From NCBI RefSeq assembly GCF_001895265.1, contig NZ_CP016796.1, positions 620,001-684,000 on the forward strand: a DNA stretch of 64,000 bases, given 5' to 3'. This stretch comes from Francisella uliginis. GTDB lineage: Bacteria; Pseudomonadota; Gammaproteobacteria; Francisellales; Francisellaceae. The position numbers and the translations under genes were made by a program. The notes beneath the pieces were generated by a model that was not told where the DNA came from, did not search any database, and saw nothing but the letters and a program-made list of their open reading frames with translations. Shown piece after piece: positions 38,689 to 50,943 of the stretch (position 1 is the stretch's first letter; each line of letters begins with the position of its first letter).

Positions 38689-40770
38689 GTGAAAATATTT
38701 AGAGAAGTCTTTGAATTAGGAAACAAAGAAATTGTTCTTGAAACAGGTGGAATGGCTCGTCAAGCAGATGGGTCAGTAACGGTAAGTTGTGGGAATAATG
38801 TTGTATTAGTTACTACAGTAGTTAAAAAAACTGTAGCTGATGGTCAAGATTTTTTCCCATTATCGGTACATTACTTAGAGAAAACTTACGCTGCTGGTAA
38901 AATACCTGGCGGTTTTTTAAGAAGAGAAGGTAGGCCTTCAGAAGAGCAAATACTTATTTCTAGGTTGATAGATAGATCTATTAGGCCATCTTTCCCGGAT
39001 GGTTTTTTTAATGAGATTCAAATAGTTGCTACTGTTGTATCTTATGATGGTTCATTTTCACCAGATATATTAGCATTAATTGGAGCATCAGCTTCTTTAG
39101 CTATTACTGGTGCGCCTTATGATGATGTTATAGCTGGTGTAAGAGTTGGATATATAAATGGTAAATATATACTTAACCCTAATAAAGAAGACTTAAAAGA
39201 GTCAGCTTTAGATTTAGTTGTTTCTGGTACTGATGATGCTATTTTAATGGTTGAGTCAGAAGCAAACAGCTTGCCAGAATCAGTTATGCTAGGTGGTATT
39301 TTATATGCTCATAAACATTTAAAAACTATCATTTCGTCTATTAATAAGCTTGCTAAAGTGGCATCTAAGCCACGTATGGAATATTCTGTATATCAAATAA
39401 ATAAAGTTTTAAAATCACAGATTAAATCACAGTTTTTTGGTGAAATAAAAAATGCTTACACTATAGCATCTAAGCAAGAAAGAAATATCAAGCTTAATGA
39501 AATCAGAAAAAGTGTTTTAGAGTTTATATTCTCTAGCGATGTTGATAGTGGGGAATATAGTGAAAAAGAAATTCTTGAAGCTTTCCATGATATAGAAAAA
39601 GATCTTGTGAGAGCAAATATCCTAGAAGGTAAACCTAGAATAGATGGTAGATGTACAGAAACTATAAGACCTATTAATGTTAAAGTTGGGGTTTTACCAG
39701 GTGTGCATGGATCAGCTTTATTTACTAGAGGTGAAACTCAGGCATTAGTTGTTACTACATTAGGTAGTGATAGAGATGCTCAATTAGTCGAATCTTTAGA
39801 TGGTATGGAAAAATCTAGATATATGCTACATTATAACTTCCCTCCATATTCTGTAGGTGAGTGTGGTATGGTAGGTATGGCACCAAAGCGTCGTGAGATT
39901 GGTCACGCTAACTTGGCTAAACGTGCGACACAAGCTGTTTTTCCTAACCAGGACGCATACCCTTATGTTGTAAGAATTGTTTCTGAGATTTTAGAGTCAA
40001 ATGGTTCAAGTTCTATGGCAACTGTTTGTGGTTCATCTTTATCTATGATGGATGCAGGTGTGCCAATAGCTGAGCCAGTAGCAGGTATTGCTATGGGGCT
40101 TATCAAAGATGGCTCAAAATATGCAGTATTGTCAGATATATTAGGTGATGAAGATCATCTTGGTGATATGGACTTTAAAGTAGCTGGTACTAGATATGGT
40201 GTTACAGCTTTACAGATGGATATTAAGATAAAAGGTATTTCTAGAGAAATTCTTGAGCAAGCTTTAGAGCAAGCAAGAGTTGGTAGATTACATATCTTAG
40301 GTATCATGAATGAAGTGATAAAAGAGCATAAAGAAGCAGTTTCTGATGTTGCTCCGCAAATTCATGTTATGAATGTAAATCCAGCAAAAGTTAAAGATGT
40401 AGTTGGTCGTGGTGGCTCAGTTGTAAAAGGCATTGTAGAAAAAACTGGTGCACAAATAGACACTAATGATTCAGGGGAAGTTAAAATCTTTGCTAAAGAT
40501 AAGGCTTCTTTAGATATGGCTGTTGCAATGGTTGAAGAAATAGTTGCTGAAGCTGAAGAAGGTCAAGTATATAAAGGTAAGATTGTTAAGCTTTTAGATT
40601 CTGGGGCTTTTGTGAACTTATTTGGAAAGCAAGATGGTTATTTACCTTTTGCAGATGTTGAACAAGCAGGTATTAAAACTAACTCTTTAGTTGAAGGTCA
40701 GGGTCTTGAAGTTGTAGTTCAAGCTATTGATAAGATGGGTAGAGTTAAGGTTGGTATAGTAGCGAGGTAA
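38689..40770 (+). CDS. pnp: Polyribonucleotide nucleotidyltransferase
   Basis: A phosphorolytic 3'-5' exoribonuclease and component of the RNA degradosome, 693 residues. It starts at a GTG. There are two RNase PH-like cores; the second contains the [17 protein letters not shown] motif and the [16 protein letters not shown] active-site block. Then come a KH domain ([21 protein letters not shown], about 565-620) and a C-terminal S1 domain ([17 protein letters not shown]) that ends the protein. No unusual insertion. The non-ATG start may help keep expression low, as pnp is usually autoregulated. Confidence 0.98.
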   Translation: MKIFREVFELGNKEIVLETGGMARQADGSVTVSCGNNVVLVTTVVKKTVADGQDFFPLSVHYLEKTYAAGKIPGGFLRREGRPSEEQILISRLIDRSIRPSFPDGFFNEIQIVATVVSYDGSFSPDILALIGASASLAITGAPYDDVIAGVRVGYINGKYILNPNKEDLKESALDLVVSGTDDAILMVESEANSLPESVMLGGILYAHKHLKTIISSINKLAKVASKPRMEYSVYQINKVLKSQIKSQFFGEIKNAYTIASKQERNIKLNEIRKSVLEFIFSSDVDSGEYSEKEILEAFHDIEKDLVRANILEGKPRIDGRCTETIRPINVKVGVLPGVHGSALFTRGETQALVVTTLGSDRDAQLVESLDGMEKSRYMLHYNFPPYSVGECGMVGMAPKRREIGHANLAKRATQAVFPNQDAYPYVVRIVSEILESNGSSSMATVCGSSLSMMDAGVPIAEPVAGIAMGLIKDGSKYAVLSDILGDEDHLGDMDFKVAGTRYGVTALQMDIKIKGISREILEQALEQARVGRLHILGIMNEVIKEHKEAVSDVAPQIHVMNVNPAKVKDVVGRGGSVVKGIVEKTGAQIDTNDSGEVKIFAKDKASLDMAVAMVEEIVAEAEEGQVYKGKIVKLLDSGAFVNLFGKQDGYLPFADVEQAGIKTNSLVEGQGLEVVVQAIDKMGRVKVGIVAR

Positions 40771-40775
40771 TTTTT

Positions 40776-41126
40776 ATGAGCGAAGAAGTTCAAAGTGTAG
40801 ATCCAATAAACTTTACAGATGCAGCATCTTTAAAAGTAAAAGAGCTTATTGAAGAGGAAGGCGATAAATCTCTTAGCCTTAGAGTATATATCACAGGCGG
40901 AGGTTGTTCTGGTTTTCAATATGCTTTTGCTTTTGATAATGAAGTAAAAGATGATGATATGGTTATTACAAAAAATGACGTACGTCTTCTTGTTGATTCA
41001 ATGAGCTTCCAATATTTAGTTGGTGCTGATGTTGATTATAAAGATGATGTTGAAGGCGCATACTTTGTAATTAGAAACCCTAATGCGAAAACTACTTGTG
41101 GTTGTGGCTCATCTTTTTCTGTATAA
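40776..41126 (+). CDS. erpA: Iron-sulfur cluster insertion protein ErpA
   Basis: An A-type carrier that delivers [4Fe-4S] clusters to apoproteins, including isoprenoid-synthesis enzymes. It has 116 residues. The three cluster-binding cysteines are Cys44 (GGGCSGFQY), Cys108 and Cys110 (TTCGCGSSF). It begins 5 bases after the pnp stop and so is probably cotranscribed with it. IscA/SufA paralogues look similar; the lone location and the long acidic N-terminus favour ErpA. Confidence 0.9.
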   Translation: MSEEVQSVDPINFTDAASLKVKELIEEEGDKSLSLRVYITGGGCSGFQYAFAFDNEVKDDDMVITKNDVRLLVDSMSFQYLVGADVDYKDDVEGAYFVIRNPNAKTTCGCGSSFSV

Positions 41127-41160
41127 TTAAATTAAATATTTCCAAATAAAAGAGATTTGT

Positions 41161-41988
41161 ATGAAAATCGCTAATTTTGAAGTAGGGAATGGTAAGCCAT
41201 TTTTCCTAATGTCTGGACCATGTGTGATTGAATCTGAGCAGATGGCAATGGACACAGCAGGTTATCTTAAAGAAGTAACTGAAGATCTTGGAATTAATTT
41301 TGTTTATAAATCATCTTTTGATAAAGCAAATCGTTCTTCTATAAATAGTTTCAGAGGCTTAGGTGTTGATAAAGGATTAGAGATCTTATCAAAAGTCAAA
41401 AAAGCTTATAATGTTCCTGTTGTTACAGATGTTCATGAAGATACACCATTTGCTGAAGTAGCTGAGGTCGTAGATGTTCTACAGACCCCTGCTTTTTTAT
41501 GTCGTCAAACAAATTTTATCTTAGACGTTTGTAAACAAGGTAGACCTGTAAATATTAAAAAAGGTCAGTTTTTAGCTCCATGGGATATGCAACATGTAGT
41601 AGCTAAAGCTAAAACTACAGGTAATGAGCAAATTATGGTTTGTGAAAGAGGTGCAAGTTTTGGTTACAATAATCTGATTTCAGATATGCGTTCTCTTGAG
41701 ATCATGAAAGATACTGGTTGTCCTGTAGTTTTTGATGCTACTCATTCGGTACAACTACCAGGTGGCCAAGGAACTTCTTCGGGAGGACAAAGAGAATTTG
41801 TACCAGTTTTATCAAAAGCTGCTATGGCAGTTGGTATTGATGGATTATTTATGGAGACTCATCCAAAGCCTGATGAAGCTAAAAGTGATGGACCAAATTC
41901 ATTCCCGATGTATAAGATAAAAGAATTTCTAAGTTTGCTTCAGGAATTAGATAATTTAGTGAAGAATCAACCTAAAATAGAATTATAA
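41161..41988 (+). CDS. kdsA: 3-deoxy-8-phosphooctulonate synthase
   Basis: This enzyme condenses phosphoenolpyruvate with arabinose 5-phosphate to Kdo-8-phosphate, the first committed step towards the Kdo of lipopolysaccharide. It has 275 residues. Signature blocks are [17 protein letters not shown] near the start, [40 protein letters not shown], and [12 protein letters not shown]. All substrate-binding motifs are present. It is followed after 8 bases by udk. Confidence 0.97.
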   Translation: MKIANFEVGNGKPFFLMSGPCVIESEQMAMDTAGYLKEVTEDLGINFVYKSSFDKANRSSINSFRGLGVDKGLEILSKVKKAYNVPVVTDVHEDTPFAEVAEVVDVLQTPAFLCRQTNFILDVCKQGRPVNIKKGQFLAPWDMQHVVAKAKTTGNEQIMVCERGASFGYNNLISDMRSLEIMKDTGCPVVFDATHSVQLPGGQGTSSGGQREFVPVLSKAAMAVGIDGLFMETHPKPDEAKSDGPNSFPMYKIKEFLSLLQELDNLVKNQPKIEL

Positions 41989-41996
41989 GGTTTAGC

Positions 41997-42662
41997 ATGG
42001 CTGGTAAAGAAGATGTTTTTATAATAGGAATTGTTGGCGGTTCAGGTTCAGGCAAGACATTATTTTCAAACGCTATTATTAAAAAGTTAAAATCGAAACA
42101 TTTAAATAAAATAGCTGTAATTTCAGAAGATCGTTACTATAAAAACTGGGGTGAAATGGTTGGCTTCGAAGAAGCGTGTAAAATAAACTATGACCATCCA
42201 GATGCCTTTGATCATAAGCTATTAAGAAAAGATTTAGATAACTTGATACAAGGCAATGATATACATATTCCTTATTATGATTATACAACTCACTCTAGAG
42301 TAGAATCTAAAGCTGAAAAAATCGCTGGTGGTGTAAGTGTTATCATTATTGAAGGTATTATGCTCTTTAATGACCGTAAACTTCTGAAAATGATGGATTT
42401 TAAGGTCTATATGGACACGCCATCTGACTTATGTTTTATTAGAAGATTGATGCGTGATCAAAATGAAAGAGGTCGAAGTGTTGATAGTGTTATTAATCAA
42501 TATTTAGAAACTGTTAGACCGATGCATATTAAATTTATTGAACCATCGAAGAGAAAAGCTGATATTATAATTCCTGATGGGGCTCAAAATAAAACTGTTA
42601 TTGATGTAATATATAATAAAGTAAGACAATTATTAAAAAGAAATGGAGTAAAAAATGGCTAG
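41997..42662 (+). CDS. udk: Uridine kinase
   Basis: A pyrimidine salvage enzyme that phosphorylates uridine and cytidine, 221 residues. The P-loop is GGSGSGKT (residues 14-21). [11 protein letters not shown] gives the nucleoside-binding aspartate region. [16 protein letters not shown] and [11 protein letters not shown] are typical for the family, and the lid contains [12 protein letters not shown]. It overlaps the start of rpoZ by 8 bases. Confidence 0.94.
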   Translation: MAGKEDVFIIGIVGGSGSGKTLFSNAIIKKLKSKHLNKIAVISEDRYYKNWGEMVGFEEACKINYDHPDAFDHKLLRKDLDNLIQGNDIHIPYYDYTTHSRVESKAEKIAGGVSVIIIEGIMLFNDRKLLKMMDFKVYMDTPSDLCFIRRLMRDQNERGRSVDSVINQYLETVRPMHIKFIEPSKRKADIIIPDGAQNKTVIDVIYNKVRQLLKRNGVKNG

Positions 42663-42873
42663 AGTAACGATTGAAGATTGTTTAGACAAAGTAGAGACAA
42701 GGTTTGACTTAGTGGTTTTAGCTTCTATGAGAGCGAATAATATTTTAAAAAAAGGTTATTCAGAGTCTATAGAGAATGAAAAAAAAGAAAAAGCTACGGT
42801 TGTAGCATTAAGAGAAATTGCTGAATCAGAGATAACAGCTGAGCAAATTCTTAGAAATGAAGTAGAGGGTTAG
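42655..42873 (+). CDS. rpoZ: RNA polymerase omega subunit
   Basis: The small subunit that helps assemble beta-prime in RNA polymerase, 72 residues. [20 protein letters not shown] is the standard N-terminus, followed by RANNILKKG and [16 protein letters not shown]. The start overlaps the end of udk. In many proteobacteria rpoZ is followed by spoT; here a tRNA gene follows instead. Confidence 0.96.
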   Translation: MARVTIEDCLDKVETRFDLVVLASMRANNILKKGYSESIENEKKEKATVVALREIAESEITAEQILRNEVEG

Positions 42874-42900
42874 TTTTTTCGGAGATATTTAAAAAATATA

Positions 42901-42928
42901 TTGACTTACTTAGAAAGCTCTATATAAT
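42901..42928 (+). promoter_or_regulatory. Promoter of tRNA-Val
   Basis: TTGACT (42901-42906) and TATAAT (42923-42928) with a 16-base spacer stand 11 bases upstream of the mature tRNA, a strong sigma-70-type promoter. Confidence 0.75.
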
Positions 42929-42939
42929 ATGACTCTATC

Positions 42940-43015
42940 GGGTGCATAGCTCAGCTGGGAGAGCATCGCCCTTACAAGGCGAGGGTCGGGGGTTCGAACC
43001 CCTCTGCACCCACCA
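42940..43015 (+). tRNA. tRNA-Val (UAC)
   Basis: A 76-base cloverleaf. The acceptor stem GGGTGCA pairs with TGCACCC. The anticodon loop is CTTACAA with anticodon TAC at 42973-42975, and the T-loop is TTCGAAC. CCA is encoded at 43013-43015. It stands alone between rpoZ and a secreted-protein gene, with its own promoter and terminator. Confidence 0.97.
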
Positions 43016-43023
43016 CGATACGA

Positions 43024-43048
43024 AAGGTGGTTTTATACCGCCTTTTTT
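43024..43048 (+). terminator. Rho-independent terminator after tRNA-Val
   Basis: The stem AAGGTGG/CCGCCTT (one G-T pair) with a 7-base loop is followed by a run of T, nine bases after the tRNA. Confidence 0.85.
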
Positions 43049-43147
43049 GTTTCTAATAAATTATCTTAGTTAATTATTTATCTTCTAACTAAATCTTTTT
43101 AAACATGCTAGAATTTTATCTAGATCATCAGTAAAAAAGAGAGTTTT

Positions 43148-43714
43148 ATGAAGAAATTAATATTAACATCATTATTTTTATCTATATCTATTTCAACACT
43201 TGCTTATGCAGATAGTCCAAAAAGTAATATCTGCCCTAGCGATTTAAAATATAAAAACATAAATATGAAAGATATGAATTTTAAATATGCTAAATATAAC
43301 GATTATATTTGTGCTACTTTGAAAGTTAATCTTGATAAAAATAAGGCTTGGAAAAACCAGGGTAGTGGCTGGTTTGCAGCAGGTTTCGGAGCTCCAACAA
43401 TGAAAGGAGCTAATATGTTTATATTTGTTCCACAAAAATCTAATGGTAATGATGTTAAATATAATGTCTTTGCGAATGTTGGTGGCGGATATGGCCCAAC
43501 AAAGCCGCTTGATACAAAACCGAAGGAAGGTCAAATTGATGTTCTAGCATCATCTTTAGGAGAGGTTGAATTTGTTCTATATCCTGAAAAAGTAGCAAAC
43601 CTTGCAGATAATGGCACTATTGATATGATTTTCTCACATTCTAAAGCTGGAGTTTACAAATTTATACCACCTCATGTATCAGCCTATGGTGATAAGAAAA
43701 TGATTATAAAATAA
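43148..43714 (+). CDS. Secreted DOMON-like protein
   Basis: A 188-residue exported protein. The signal peptide is MKKLILTSLFLSISISTLAYA with cleavage after AYA. The mature part is predicted to be mostly beta strand. It contains GSGWFAAGFGAPTMKGANMF, which strongly resembles the core of DOMON domains (heme- or sugar-binding beta sandwiches, usually GWxAxGF and a Met before a GAD strand). Two Cys in the mature part (ICPSDL and YICATL) may form a disulfide. No partner cytochrome is next to it. Location in the periplasm is likely; the ligand is unknown and the DOMON assignment is my inference. Confidence 0.6.
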   Translation: MKKLILTSLFLSISISTLAYADSPKSNICPSDLKYKNINMKDMNFKYAKYNDYICATLKVNLDKNKAWKNQGSGWFAAGFGAPTMKGANMFIFVPQKSNGNDVKYNVFANVGGGYGPTKPLDTKPKEGQIDVLASSLGEVEFVLYPEKVANLADNGTIDMIFSHSKAGVYKFIPPHVSAYGDKKMIIK

Positions 43715-43786
43715 ATATTTCCTTTAAGTTGTATTTAACTACTTAATTAAATACAATTATCCTAATATATTTTAGTTAAATTATTT

Positions 43787-45133
43787 ATGGGAAGAGCCAG
43801 AAGAAGAAAGCTCAAAGAAGGTATCTTTGAAGCTGAAATTGTATCTCTAAGTCACGATGGTAGAGGTATAGCAAAAGTAGATGGTAAAACAACTTTTATA
43901 CCTTTTACATTACCAGGTGAATTAGTCAAATTTGAATATACTTTTTCAAAAGCTAAGTTTGATGAAGCTAAAGTTGTAGAGTATGTTAAAAAATCACCAG
44001 ATAGAATTACACCAAAATGTGATTTTTTTGAATTATGTGGTGGCTGTAATTTGCAACATATGTCTAATAGTGCTCAAATTGAGCATAAGCAAGAAACATT
44101 ATTAAACCAACTTAAATATATTGGTGAAGGAGTGGAGCCTGAAAATATTCTTGAACCTTTATTAACAGATAATACCGAAGGTTATCGTAATAAGGCACGT
44201 TTAGGAGTTAGGTATGTTAATAAGAAAGGTAAGGTTCTTGTTGGCTTCAGAGAACGTAATGGCAGATTTTTAGCTGAAATTGATAGGTGTATAGTTCTTA
44301 ATCCATTAGTTGGTGAAAAGATTAATGATATTGCTAAATTTATAGAAACTTTGTCGATATATAATCAGATTGCTCAATTAGAAATCGCTATAGATGATCA
44401 TCGTCCAGCAATTATTGTTAGGCATTTAGAGCCATTCACAAATGAAGATTTAGCTAAATTAAGAGATTTTGGGCAAGAAAATAATTATTGGATATATTTG
44501 CAATCAAAAGGTCCTGATACTATCTATAGGCTTTATCCAGATAGAGATATTGCGCCAACTAAGCTAAGCTATGAGCCAATAGATGGAGTAGAGATTGGTT
44601 TTGAGCCAAATGATTTTACTCAAGTAAATAATGATATTAATCGAAAAATGATCAAAAAAGCTATAGATCTTTTAGATATATCAAAAGATGACTCTATTAT
44701 TGATCTATTTTGTGGTTTAGGTAATTTTAGCTTACCTATATCAAAATATGCAAAATCTGTGATTGGTGTCGAAGGTGAGTCAACAATGGTTCAAAGGGCT
44801 ATTGAAACAGCACAAAATAATAATATTTCAAATGCTAAGTTTTATGCGGCAAACCTTTTTGAGGGTTTTGAGGATAAAGAGTGGTTTAATAATTTTGAAT
44901 ACAATAAGATGCTTTTAGATCCTCCAAGAGCAGGAGCTCAGGAGGTTTGTCAAGCTATTGAGAAATTTAATGTTGATAGAATCGTTTATGTATCTTGTAG
45001 TACAGCCACTTTGGCAAGAGATGCTGGCATCTTGGTAAATCAAAAGGGTTATAAATTAGTAAGTGCTGGTGTAATGGATATGTTCCCACATACTATGCAT
45101 GTTGAGTCTATAGCTGTTTTTGAAAAAGTTTAA
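43787..45133 (+). CDS. rlmD: 23S rRNA m5U1939 methyltransferase RlmD
   Basis: The SAM-dependent enzyme that makes 5-methyluridine at 1939 of 23S rRNA, 448 residues. There is an N-terminal TRAM domain (residues about 10-70). The [4Fe-4S] cluster cysteines are Cys78, Cys84 and Cys87 (CDFFELCGGC) with a fourth in IDRCIVLNP. The SAM motif is DLFCGLGNFSLP, and the catalytic Cys404 is in YVSCSTATLARD. The full cluster motif favours RlmD over RlmC or TrmA. The ROK gene follows directly. Confidence 0.93.
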   Translation: MGRARRRKLKEGIFEAEIVSLSHDGRGIAKVDGKTTFIPFTLPGELVKFEYTFSKAKFDEAKVVEYVKKSPDRITPKCDFFELCGGCNLQHMSNSAQIEHKQETLLNQLKYIGEGVEPENILEPLLTDNTEGYRNKARLGVRYVNKKGKVLVGFRERNGRFLAEIDRCIVLNPLVGEKINDIAKFIETLSIYNQIAQLEIAIDDHRPAIIVRHLEPFTNEDLAKLRDFGQENNYWIYLQSKGPDTIYRLYPDRDIAPTKLSYEPIDGVEIGFEPNDFTQVNNDINRKMIKKAIDLLDISKDDSIIDLFCGLGNFSLPISKYAKSVIGVEGESTMVQRAIETAQNNNISNAKFYAANLFEGFEDKEWFNNFEYNKMLLDPPRAGAQEVCQAIEKFNVDRIVYVSCSTATLARDAGILVNQKGYKLVSAGVMDMFPHTMHVESIAVFEKV

Positions 45134-45144
45134 TGGAGAAGCTT

Positions 45145-46110
45145 ATGTATATAGGTTTGGATATTGGTGGTACTAATATATCTGCAGGTCTTTTTGATCA
45201 AGATAAAAATTTACTAACTACGGCCAAAGTTAAATCAAAAGGTAAAAGTGATACAGATATAGTTTTAGGGCAAGTTTTTAAGGTAATTAATAAGCTCGTA
45301 GATGATTCAAATAAAGATAAGATCAAAGCTATTGGTATTGGCATAGCTGGATTTGTTGATTCAAAGCAAGGAGTACTTAAATTTAGCGCTAATATAAATC
45401 TAAATGGTATTAATATTGCTAAAGAAGTGAGCCAAAAGTTTGGTGATGTACCTGTATTTCTTGAAAATGATGTTAATGTTGGTGTCATTGGTGAGTGGAA
45501 GTATGGTGTTGGTAGAGGTCACAGAAATATTGTAGGTATTTTTGTAGGTACTGGCATAGGCGGTGGGCTTGTTGTAAATGATCAATTCTTATATGGCGAA
45601 ACAGGTGGTGCTGGAGCCGTTGGTCATGTAACTATAAATACTCAAGGTCCATATTGTCAAAGCTGTGGTTCGCAAGGTTGTGTTGAGACATATGCTGGTA
45701 AAGTTGGTATTGAAAACAGAATCAAGAATCTGCATAAAAAGGGTATTAAAAGTATGCTTATTGATTCAGTACTAGAAAATAACGGCAAGCTAAAAAGTTC
45801 CCATCTTAAGAAATCGTTAGAAGCTAAAGATCCTGTTGCTATTGATATAGCAAATACAGCAATGACTAATTTAGGTGTAGCTGTAGCTAATTATATAAAT
45901 TTAATGAATCCATCATTAGTTCTTTTTGGTGGAGGTGTTATTGAGGCTATAGGTGAGGATTATTTAGGGACTATTTATCAGTCTTGCTCAAAATATGCTT
46001 TTAAAACAATGTTAGATGCTTGTCAGCTAAAGGTTGCAACCTTAGGTGATAATTCAGGTGTATATGGAGCTATGGATATAGCAGTTAATAGATTAGAAGG
46101 AAATTGGTAA
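45145..46110 (+). CDS. ROK family kinase, copy A
   Basis: A sugar kinase of the ROK family (321 residues from the ATG at 45145, chosen because GGAG lies six bases upstream and because the paralogue begins at the equivalent residue). The phosphate-binding loop is GLDIGGTNISAGLFD, the catalytic region is FLENDVNVGVIGE, and GTGIGGGLVV follows. The zinc site has CQSCGSQGCVE. ROK enzymes act on glucose, fructose, N-acetylglucosamine or N-acetylmannosamine; the substrate is not clear from sequence. It overlaps the second ROK gene by one base. Confidence 0.9.
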   Translation: MYIGLDIGGTNISAGLFDQDKNLLTTAKVKSKGKSDTDIVLGQVFKVINKLVDDSNKDKIKAIGIGIAGFVDSKQGVLKFSANINLNGINIAKEVSQKFGDVPVFLENDVNVGVIGEWKYGVGRGHRNIVGIFVGTGIGGGLVVNDQFLYGETGGAGAVGHVTINTQGPYCQSCGSQGCVETYAGKVGIENRIKNLHKKGIKSMLIDSVLENNGKLKSSHLKKSLEAKDPVAIDIANTAMTNLGVAVANYINLMNPSLVLFGGGVIEAIGEDYLGTIYQSCSKYAFKTMLDACQLKVATLGDNSGVYGAMDIAVNRLEGNW

Positions 46111-47057
46111 TGTTTATAGGTGTAGATATTGGTGGTTCAAATATGGCCGCTGGATTATTTGATAAAAATAGAAAGTTAGTAACAACAGCTAAAGTTAAAT
46201 CAAAAGCAAAAGAAGCAACAGAAGTTGTAATAGGTCAATTATTTAAAGTTATCAATAAATTGACAGCTGAAATTCCTAAAGATAAAAAGCTTGAAGGTAT
46301 TGGGATTGGAATTGCGGGTCTAATAGATAAAAAAACATCTGTAATTCGTAGAAGTGTTAATATTAACATTGATGGAGTTAATCTAAAGCATGTTTTAGAA
46401 GAAGAATATGGTGTACTTGCTGAGATAGATAATGATGTTAATGTTGGTATCTTAGGTGAAGCTAAATATGGCGCAGGTGTAGGCTGTGATGATATTGTTG
46501 GAGCATTTGTAGGTACTGGTATTGGTGGAGGCTTAGTGTTAAATGGCAAACTATATACTGGTAATAGTGGTTTAGCTGCAGAGCTTGGACATACTATAAT
46601 TAAACAAGGTGGCTCATATTGCCCTGGTTGTGGTTCTCAAGGCTGTTTAGAGGCTTATGCTGGTAAAGTAGGTATAGAAAAGAAAATAGAAAATTTAGCC
46701 AAAAAGAGAATTAAGAGTACACTAATTGAGTTAGTTACTGAAAATAATGGCAAACTTAAAAGTAGTCATATCAAAAAAGCACTAGATGATAATGATGAAA
46801 TTGCTTTAGATATTTTATCAGAAGCTATGGAATATTTAGGTGTCGGTTTAGGAAGTGCTTTAAATATGATTAATCCATCTATGGTAGTCTTAGGTGGAGG
46901 GGTTATGGAAGCAGTTGGAGAGAAGTATCTTCCGCAAATAAAAAGAGCAGCTATGCGAAATTCATTTGCTGATATTTATGCTGAATGTGATTTTAAATTA
47001 GCAAAACTAGGTGATCAAGCAGGCATATATGGTGCTATGGAATTGGTCGCTAACTAG
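46110..47057 (+). CDS. ROK family kinase, copy B
   Basis: A second ROK kinase (315 residues), clearly a paralogue of the preceding one: VDIGGSNMAAGLFDKNRKLVTTAKVKSK parallels it almost throughout. The active-site IDNDVNVGILGEAKYGAG, GTGIGGGLVLNG and the zinc site CPGCGSQGCLE are intact. The start at 46110 shares a base with the upstream stop. A tandem duplication with both copies keeping catalytic residues suggests divergence in sugar specificity, or a heterodimer. Glucokinase or N-acetylhexosamine kinase are the main candidates, the latter being attractive with a chitinase in the same region. Confidence 0.9.
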   Translation: MFIGVDIGGSNMAAGLFDKNRKLVTTAKVKSKAKEATEVVIGQLFKVINKLTAEIPKDKKLEGIGIGIAGLIDKKTSVIRRSVNINIDGVNLKHVLEEEYGVLAEIDNDVNVGILGEAKYGAGVGCDDIVGAFVGTGIGGGLVLNGKLYTGNSGLAAELGHTIIKQGGSYCPGCGSQGCLEAYAGKVGIEKKIENLAKKRIKSTLIELVTENNGKLKSSHIKKALDDNDEIALDILSEAMEYLGVGLGSALNMINPSMVVLGGGVMEAVGEKYLPQIKRAAMRNSFADIYAECDFKLAKLGDQAGIYGAMELVAN

Positions 47058-47078
47058 TTCATTTATTTTGGATATAAA

Positions 47079-47843
47079 ATGGTTAACCAGATTGTTTATA
47101 ATTTTTTCTCACAAGTATCTAGCTATCTTAAAGGATTTAAAAATATAGATTTTAAAAGAGTTTTTGATGATTATAATTCTTTTGAGATTACATGGCTTAT
47201 ATGCTCTGTTGGAGTACTTGGTCTAATAAGTATATTAACTACTGATCAGTATTTAGTTTTGACAACTATTGCTACAGTTACAGGTATGCTAAATCTTTTT
47301 TTAATTGCGAAAGGTAAAACTCTTAATTACTTTTTCGCTTTTATTAATAATTTAACATATGCTTATGTTTGCTATCAACAAGGTATCTTTGGTCAGTTCC
47401 TGCTTTTTGCATTTTTCTTTTTCCCAATGCAATTCTATGGTTTATATAATTGGACGAAACCTCAAAGCACGGATGAAAACAATGATATTGTGACAAAAAG
47501 TCTTACTAATAAGCAGAGAATATATTTATCTGTAGGTATTATTATTTCAGCTATCTTATATGGTAGTTTTATCTTAAAAGGTATATTTAATCAGCAAGTT
47601 GGGCTTTTTGCAGATTCATTGACAGGTGTTGTTTCTGTTGTTGCTATCATACTTATGGTAAAAGCATATTTAGAACAGTGGACGCTATGGATAATTATTA
47701 ATACTCTTTCAACAATTATATGGTTACAGCAATATATTTCAGGATCTGGTGATGGTATAGCTTTTCTTGCTATGTGGTTAATTTATTTATTTAATGCTAT
47801 ATATGGTTATATAAATTGGAAAAAATTACAAAAAAATTCTTAA
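47079..47843 (+). CDS. pnuC: PnuC-family nicotinamide riboside transporter
   Basis: A 254-residue membrane protein with seven or eight hydrophobic segments. PnuC features are seen in the aromatic FFFFPMQFYGLYNW segment and the repeat-like FNAIYGYINWKK at the end, with the Q-W-x-x-W-I-I-N block between (EQWTLWIIINTLS). PnuC proteins move nicotinamide riboside by facilitated diffusion, trapped by kinase action of NadR. No NadR or riboswitch is seen nearby. It lies 21 bases after the ROK pair and is probably cotranscribed. Confidence 0.83.
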   Translation: MVNQIVYNFFSQVSSYLKGFKNIDFKRVFDDYNSFEITWLICSVGVLGLISILTTDQYLVLTTIATVTGMLNLFLIAKGKTLNYFFAFINNLTYAYVCYQQGIFGQFLLFAFFFFPMQFYGLYNWTKPQSTDENNDIVTKSLTNKQRIYLSVGIIISAILYGSFILKGIFNQQVGLFADSLTGVVSVVAIILMVKAYLEQWTLWIIINTLSTIIWLQQYISGSGDGIAFLAMWLIYLFNAIYGYINWKKLQKNS

Positions 47844-47925
47844 ACTTTCTATATCTCCTTAACTTAGTATCTAGCTTCCTATATAATCAGCCTTATTCAT
47901 TGATTAGATTTCTGGGAGTTAACTC

Positions 47926-50642
<2,717 letters not shown>

Positions 50643-50652
50643 TAGTCATTTC

Positions 50653-50943
50653 ATGAATACAAAATCAAACTTCTTTTTTTACTTTTTTATTTCAGCTGTC
50701 ATATTGTTAATTATTATATTACAATATGATCTTTGGTTTAGTAATACTGGTATTTTTAAATATAATGAGCTAAAAAAAGCCGTTGCTACTCAATCAAAAG
50801 AGGTCAAACAAAAATCTCAAACTAATGCCCAACTATATTCAGAAGTTGTATCACTACGTAAAAATAATGAAGTTTTACAAAGTTTAGCGCGTGAAAATAT
50901 GGGCCTAATTAAGAAGGGAGAGGTTTTTTACAGTGTCAAATAA
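50653..50943 (+). CDS. ftsB: Cell division protein FtsB
   Basis: A 96-residue bitopic protein of the FtsQBL complex. The N-terminal membrane span is at residues about 7-24, followed by LQYDLWFSNTGI, the typical post-membrane segment, then a coiled coil (ELKKAVATQSKEVKQKSQTNAQL) and the conserved ARENMGLIKKGEVFY end. The stop overlaps the start of ispD by 11 bases. Confidence 0.93.
   Translation: MNTKSNFFFYFFISAVILLIIILQYDLWFSNTGIFKYNELKKAVATQSKEVKQKSQTNAQLYSEVVSLRKNNEVLQSLARENMGLIKKGEVFYSVK

Noticed and set aside
47079-47100. NAD-sensing riboswitch before the PnuC-type gene
   Set aside because: The gap after the ROK pair is only 21 bases, too short for a riboswitch, and the gene is likely read through from upstream.
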